Positions 13,065-16,319 of a DNA stretch of 16,319 nt are shown in pieces; within the stretch, counting starts at the first letter, position 1; every line of letters begins with the position of its first letter. Below the pieces are notes generated by a model. That model did no database searches. It saw only the letters and a list, made by a program, of their open reading frames with translations, and had not been told where the DNA came from. Both the position numbers and the translations under genes were made by a program. Origin of the DNA: Betaproteobacteria bacterium (GTDB lineage: Bacteria > Pseudomonadota > Gammaproteobacteria > Burkholderiales > SG8-41); NCBI GenBank assembly GCA_028292065.1, contig JAQGNC010000205.1:1-16319 (forward strand). Direction: 5' to 3'.

Positions 13065-13895
13065 GTGAGCGCGCCGAAACCCCGAGCGAAAACGCGCCGT
13101 TCGACCGCCGCGGCGGATGCGCCCCAGGTGTGGCCGTCGGACGCCGAGCAGACTCTTGCCGCTTTGCGCGCAGGCCTGATCGATGCGCTCGTCATCTCCG
13201 AAGGACCCGGCAACAGCGTGTACGCCCTGCGCACTTTCGACGAGCTCGAGGCGTCGAACCAGAAACTGCTCGAAAGCCAGGAGCGGCTGCTCGCGCTGGT
13301 CAACGAGCGCGAGCGCCTGATGCAGGACCTGCACGACGGGTGCATCCAGTCCATTTACGCGGTGGGCCTCACGCTCGAGGATTGCCGCAGGCTCATCAGG
13401 GAAGATCCGCAGCAGGCGGCACGCAGTGTCGCGGATGCGGAGGCGAGCCTGAACCTCGTCATCCAGGAGCTGCGCTCGTTCATCTCGGGCATGGGCCCCG
13501 CCATCGGTATCGACCTTGGTTCGGAGCTCGAACGCATCGGACACGCCACGGGTGCTCACGTGCCGCTTTTCAAGATCGAGATCGACCGCGCGGTCGCCGG
13601 CGCACTGGCGCCCGAGCGCGCGGTGCAGCTCCTGCAGATCGCACGCGAAGGGATCAGCAACATCGTGCGTCACGCGCAGGCCAGATCGGGGCGCATCTCG
13701 CTGCGGCGGCGCGCGGGCAAGGTGCAGCTCGAGATCGTCGACGACGGCGTCGGTTTCGACACCCACGCGGCGAAAGGCACCGGGCTCGGGCTGCATCACA
13801 TCGCGGCACGGGTGCAGAAGCTCGCGGGCCGCCTGCGGCTGACTTCGACGCCCTCGAAAGGCAGCCGGATACTCGTCGAGATCGCGGAAAGCTGA
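13065..13895 (+). CDS. Sensor histidine kinase, HisKA_3 (NarL-partner) type
   Basis: A 276-residue soluble kinase with no transmembrane segment. Residues 25-58 (LAALRAGLIDALVISEG) are a short conserved N-terminal module often found before this kinase type. Residues 59-87 form a coiled-coil linker. The phosphoacceptor is His90 in MQDLHDGCIQSIYAVGL, the HisKA_3 dimerisation motif. The ATPase domain has the N-box EGISNIVRHA (Asn199), DDGVGFD (226-232) and GTGLGLHHI (238-246). It begins with GTG, 19 bases after kaiB, and its stop overlaps the response-regulator ATG by one base. No sensor domain of its own is evident, so its input is probably the KaiC/KaiB state; that is inference from operon order. 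Confidence 0.9.
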   Translation: MSAPKPRAKTRRSTAAADAPQVWPSDAEQTLAALRAGLIDALVISEGPGNSVYALRTFDELEASNQKLLESQERLLALVNERERLMQDLHDGCIQSIYAVGLTLEDCRRLIREDPQQAARSVADAEASLNLVIQELRSFISGMGPAIGIDLGSELERIGHATGAHVPLFKIEIDRAVAGALAPERAVQLLQIAREGISNIVRHAQARSGRISLRRRAGKVQLEIVDDGVGFDTHAAKGTGLGLHHIAARVQKLAGRLRLTSTPSKGSRILVEIAES

Positions 13896-14563
13896 TGGCG
13901 GCCAAACGCAACGCGAACGGCAGGATTCGCCTCCTCCTGGTCGACGATCACGAAGTGGTGCGGCTCGGCTTGCGCACCCTGCTCGCGCGGTCCACCGGGA
14001 TCGAGGTGATCGGGGAGGCCGCCGGTGTCGCCGATGCGATCAGCGAAGCGCGGCGGCTGCGGCCGACCGTGGTGCTGATGGACCTGCGGCTCGGCGACGA
14101 GAGCGGGGTCGACGCGTGCCGCGGAATCCTTTCGCAAGACCCGACGGTCCGCGTGCTTTTTCTCACGTCTTATCCCGACGAGCAGGCGGTCCGCGCCACG
14201 GTGCTCGCGGGCGCGGCGGGGTATCTGCTGAAGGAGATCGGCCATCGCGCGCTGATCGAGGCGATCGAGGTGGTGGCGTCGGGCCAGTCGATACTCGACC
14301 CCAAGATCACCCAGACCGTGTTGAGCCAGCTCGCCGACGGCGCGAAGTCCGATGCCGCCGAGGAACTGTCTCCACAGGAGCGGCGCGTGCTCGCGCACGT
14401 GGTCGAAGGCAAGACGAACAAGGAAATCGCAGCGGCGCTCGGCCTCAGCGACAAGACCATCAAGAACTATCTCAGCAACGCCTTCCAGAAGCTCCAGGTG
14501 AACCGCCGATCGCACGCGGCGGTCGTCTTCGCGAAGCTCGCGAGCAGAACCCGCAGCCGCTGA
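13895..14563 (+). CDS. NarL/FixJ-type response regulator
   Basis: A 222-residue regulator: receiver domain (about 10-130) with acidic pair Asp17-Asp18 in LLLVDDHE, phosphoacceptor Asp63 in LMDLRLGDESG, Thr91 and Lys113 in YLLKEIGH. The LuxR-type helix-turn-helix (about 153-215) contains LSPQERRVLAHVVEGKTNKE and LSDKTIKNYLSNAFQKLQVN. The ATG overlaps the kinase stop (TGATG), making this the cognate partner of that kinase and the probable DNA-binding output of the kai operon. An open frame extends upstream across the kinase gene, but those residues are a shadow reading with no domain. Target sites are not identifiable; the inverted repeat before kaiC is one candidate. Confidence 0.94.
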   Translation: MAAKRNANGRIRLLLVDDHEVVRLGLRTLLARSTGIEVIGEAAGVADAISEARRLRPTVVLMDLRLGDESGVDACRGILSQDPTVRVLFLTSYPDEQAVRATVLAGAAGYLLKEIGHRALIEAIEVVASGQSILDPKITQTVLSQLADGAKSDAAEELSPQERRVLAHVVEGKTNKEIAAALGLSDKTIKNYLSNAFQKLQVNRRSHAAVVFAKLASRTRSR

Positions 14564-14574
14564 CCGGCACTCTG

Positions 14575-14589
14575 CCCGAGCCCCTCGGG
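14575..14589 (+). terminator. Hairpin after the response regulator, weak terminator candidate
   Basis: CCCGAG at 14575-14580 pairs with CTCGGG at 14584-14589 over a 3-base loop, 11 bases after the response-regulator stop. No T-run follows; the position at the end of the four-gene operon is the only added support. Confidence 0.3.
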
Positions 14590-14620
14590 ATCGCTTCGTC
14601 ACCGTGTTCCTCGCGATGAC
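14584..14620 (-). repeat. Copy of a dispersed intergenic-type repeat (single copy seen)
   Basis: On the minus strand the segment reads GTCATCGCGAGG, a short variable part, then GACGAAGCGATCCCGAG. This resembles the GTCATTGCGAGG...GACGAAGCAATC elements scattered between genes in many environmental bacterial genomes. ATCGC and GCGAT form short inverted arms inside it. Only one copy lies in this window, so repetition itself cannot be shown here. Confidence 0.4.
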
Positions 14621-14854
14621 CGTTGGTGTGGTTGTCGTCTCGACGAGCCGCGGCAGCACGACGCGGCGATCTCGTCGCGCACGAGACGCTTCGCCCCTCG
14701 TGCTGACAATGTCCGGTAGATGTCATATCGACGCTGTCGTCGCGTCGCTTGCTTCGACTCCTGCGCCGAGTCCGTTGCGGGTCTGTTTTTTGCGACAGGG
14801 CCCGCGCCGCCCCAGGCGGCATCGGATCGACCTAATCGAGGAGTGGAGCCAAAA

Positions 14855-16030
14855 ATGAGGGACAGCCGCAACGCGGTGCAGCACGCCGGCGCGCCCGAGC
14901 ACGTGCGCGGGCTCACGGTATTTCAGGGGTCGGGCGCGACGCAGGCTGCGCCTGCGCGCAGGCCTGACTACGCAGCCGCTCACCGGTCCTTCCTGGCGCT
15001 GGCCCGGCTCGAGCGGCTCGACCAGCGTGTCGACGCGGACCCGTCGATCGCGTCGGTCTTCGAGGCGGCGCTGAGCAATGCGCTCGACAGCGCTTATTCT
15101 GAAACCGGGGCCGACGCGGGCGCGGCGCACCTCTTCCTGCACCGGGTGCTCTACGGCATCAATCGCCTCAAGCTCTTCTGGTACGACGCGCTCGAAAGCT
15201 ACGACAACGAGCGCAGCGTGTACTTGCGCGCGATCCGCGATCGCATCGAGGCGCGCTGGCAGCGCGCGGAGCTCGAGCAGCACGACACGGGAGCGTTGAG
15301 GCGCCTCGACGTGATCGCCGCGTTGCGCGAGCGTGCGGCAGCGGACCTCGATCCTCCGCTTTCTTCCAACGGCCGGTATTTCCGGGATGACGCGGCAGAA
15401 CCGGCGTATCGCACACTGCTCGAGATCGCATCGCTCGACGGCCTCGTCGAGGCGAGCCAGCTCTCGCGCACCCTCGGGGGCGTCGGCAATGAGGTCCACT
15501 CGGTGCTCACGCGCCTCCTGCTCGAGGAATACGGCATGGGCCGCCTGCCGCGCAAGCACTCGTCGTATTTCGCCGTCATGCTCTCGGAGCTCGGCATGGA
15601 CACGGCGCCCGAAGCGTATTTCGAGCGCGTGCCGTGGCAGGTGCTCGCGGCGATCAACCACAGTTTCCTGCTGTCCGAGCGCAAGCGCTATTACCTGCGC
15701 TACATCGGCGGTCTCCTGTACACCGAGATCTCGGTTCCTGCGGCTTTTCGCGCGTATCACGCGTGCGCGCAGCGGCTCGGCCTGAGCGCAAGCGCGATGG
15801 CGTACTGGGACCTGCACATCAGGGAAGACGAGCGGCACGGCCGCTGGATGCTGAACGACATCGCGTTGCCGCTCGCGAAGCAGTACCCGGCGCACGCGTG
15901 GGAGCTCATCCTCGGCTACGACCAGCAGCGCCTCTTCAGCGAGCGCTCGGGCGCCGCGGTCGCAAACGCCGCGCGGCAAGCCGATCGGGCCGCGTCGACG
16001 CGCCGCAAACGCACCGCGGGGGCCGCCTGA
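14855..16030 (+). CDS. Haem-oxygenase-like iron-containing redox protein (di-iron type)
   Basis: A 391-residue protein whose C-terminal part (about 175-360) resembles the iron-containing redox enzyme / haem-oxygenase-like di-iron family. Visible candidate ligands are Glu224 or Glu225 and His235 in LEEYGMGRLPRKHSSYF, Glu291 in LLYTEISVP, and His321, Asp325 and His328 in YWDLHIREDERHGRW. The family motif of E-Y-G-x-G followed by a His-Ser is well kept. Members act as oxygenases or oxidases on varied small molecules, so the substrate cannot be predicted. The first 170 residues are largely helical with no identifiable domain. ATG at 14855 follows GAGGAGTGGAG with good spacing; an in-frame ATG at 14720 would add 45 unconserved residues. 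The basic tail RRKRTAGAA ends in an overlap with the next frame. Confidence 0.78.
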   Translation: MRDSRNAVQHAGAPEHVRGLTVFQGSGATQAAPARRPDYAAAHRSFLALARLERLDQRVDADPSIASVFEAALSNALDSAYSETGADAGAAHLFLHRVLYGINRLKLFWYDALESYDNERSVYLRAIRDRIEARWQRAELEQHDTGALRRLDVIAALRERAAADLDPPLSSNGRYFRDDAAEPAYRTLLEIASLDGLVEASQLSRTLGGVGNEVHSVLTRLLLEEYGMGRLPRKHSSYFAVMLSELGMDTAPEAYFERVPWQVLAAINHSFLLSERKRYYLRYIGGLLYTEISVPAAFRAYHACAQRLGLSASAMAYWDLHIREDERHGRWMLNDIALPLAKQYPAHAWELILGYDQQRLFSERSGAAVANAARQADRAASTRRKRTAGAA

Positions 16031-16319
16031 ACGCGGCCGCGCGCTGCACCTATCTGCTGCCGATCCGGCGCACGCGCATCGACCCGGCGGAGGTCGCCGC
16101 CTTCAGCAAGTACTTCCGGTCGCTGGCGAGCGCCGGCTGCGAAGTGCTGATCGTCGACGGCTCGCCCGGCGCGGTGTTCGATGCACACCACGAAGCGTGG
16201 CGTCCGCTCGGCCGTCACGTCGCAGTCGATCCGCAATACCGCTACCTCAACGGCAAAGTGAACGGGGTACACACGGGCGTCGCGGCTGCCTCGTGCGAGC
16301 GCATCATCCTCGCCGACGA
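16027..16319 (+). CDS. Partial glycosyltransferase, GT2-like, 5' end only
   Basis: The frame is open to the window end, giving 97 codons plus two bases. The N-terminal part reads CTYLLPIRR, then FRSLASAGCEVLIVDGSP (30-47), LNGKVNGVHTGV (74-85) and CERIILAD at the edge. This is the GT-A pattern of a nucleotide-sugar domain (beta-strand, IVDGS, then an acidic D-x-D-type end at ILADD), typical of family-2 glycosyltransferases. No ATG, GTG or TTG is near the start. The first codon that fits is CTG at 16027, overlapping the previous stop as CTGA; the frame is also open upstream inside the previous gene without a usual start. The function beyond glycosyl transfer cannot be told, as acceptor and most of the catalytic domain are outside the window. 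Confidence 0.65.
   Translation, partial: MNAAARCTYLLPIRRTRIDPAEVAAFSKYFRSLASAGCEVLIVDGSPGAVFDAHHEAWRPLGRHVAVDPQYRYLNGKVNGVHTGVAAASCERIILAD

Larger units (their letters stand above)
14564..14854. other. Intergenic region, mostly without recognisable signal
   Basis: This 291-base gap holds the hairpin and repeat-like element at its left end and a GAGGAG/GGAG ribosome site at its right end. The middle (about 14621-14830) has no convincing promoter: CTGACA at 14703-14708 has no -10 at usable spacing. Frames crossing it are short and have no family resemblance. Confidence 0.5.

Noticed and set aside
13130..13894. Upstream extension of the response-regulator frame across the kinase gene
   Set aside because: These residues are a shadow of the histidine kinase; ATG at 13895 gives a standard receiver N terminus.
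14720..14854. N-terminal extension of the di-iron protein from an ATG at 14720
   Set aside because: The 45 residues look like intergenic translation (Cys/Arg-rich), and the ATG at 14855 has a good ribosome site.
1..16319. Search for tRNA, rRNA, CRISPR arrays, insertion sequences and attachment sites
   Set aside because: No repeated spacer pattern, transposase or integrase frame, terminal repeats or tRNA-like cloverleaf was noticed by eye on either strand.

Overview
This window is GC-rich throughout. Genes are tightly packed, and several use GTG or TTG starts and ATGA/GTGA/TGATG overlaps. Gene content (a CRP/FNR regulator, a proteobacterial-type kaiC-kaiB with a two-component pair, a solitary CheB, glf) points to a soil- or sediment-type proteobacterium, most likely a betaproteobacterium. 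That placement is inference from protein style and base composition; no rRNA or marker gene is present.

Layout. (1) 19-1035 (+): a free-standing CheB-type methylesterase domain with a C-terminal Cys/His cluster. (2) 1086-5022 (-): a three-gene galactose operon, in transcription order GH2 glycosidase, galT, galK, with overlapping stop/start codons. (3) 5150-9691 (+), divergent from it: a GT-B glycosyltransferase, a two-domain protein joining a GH1-like glycosidase to an RmlD-like sugar-nucleotide reductase, and UDP-galactopyranose mutase (glf). (4) 9722-11104 (-): a CRP/FNR-type regulator with a 76-codon-class small gene and a possible 25-residue leader frame before it (each joined by an ATGA overlap) and a 62-residue orphan after it. 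(5) 11262-14563 (+), divergent from the regulator: kaiC, kaiB, a HisKA_3 histidine kinase and a NarL-type response regulator, with no kaiA. (6) 14855-16319 (+): a haem-oxygenase-like di-iron protein, then the start of a GT2-like glycosyltransferase that runs off the window.

How the parts may work together. The two divergent sugar operons meet at UDP-galactose. GH2, GalK and GalT would release, phosphorylate and activate galactose, and Glf would turn UDP-galactopyranose into UDP-galactofuranose for the neighbouring glycosyltransferase. The Kai block looks like a KaiC/KaiB signalling module with its own phosphorelay output. KaiC keeps both Walker A motifs, the CI catalytic glutamates and a Ser-Ser pair where the cyanobacterial clock protein has Ser-Thr. 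Between the CRP/FNR operon and kaiC lies a perfect 9-bp inverted repeat with an 8-bp spacer. It abuts a plausible promoter for kaiC and is the strongest regulatory signal in the window.

No tRNA, rRNA, CRISPR array, transposase or integrase was seen. The only non-coding stretch approaching 300 bases is 14564-14854.
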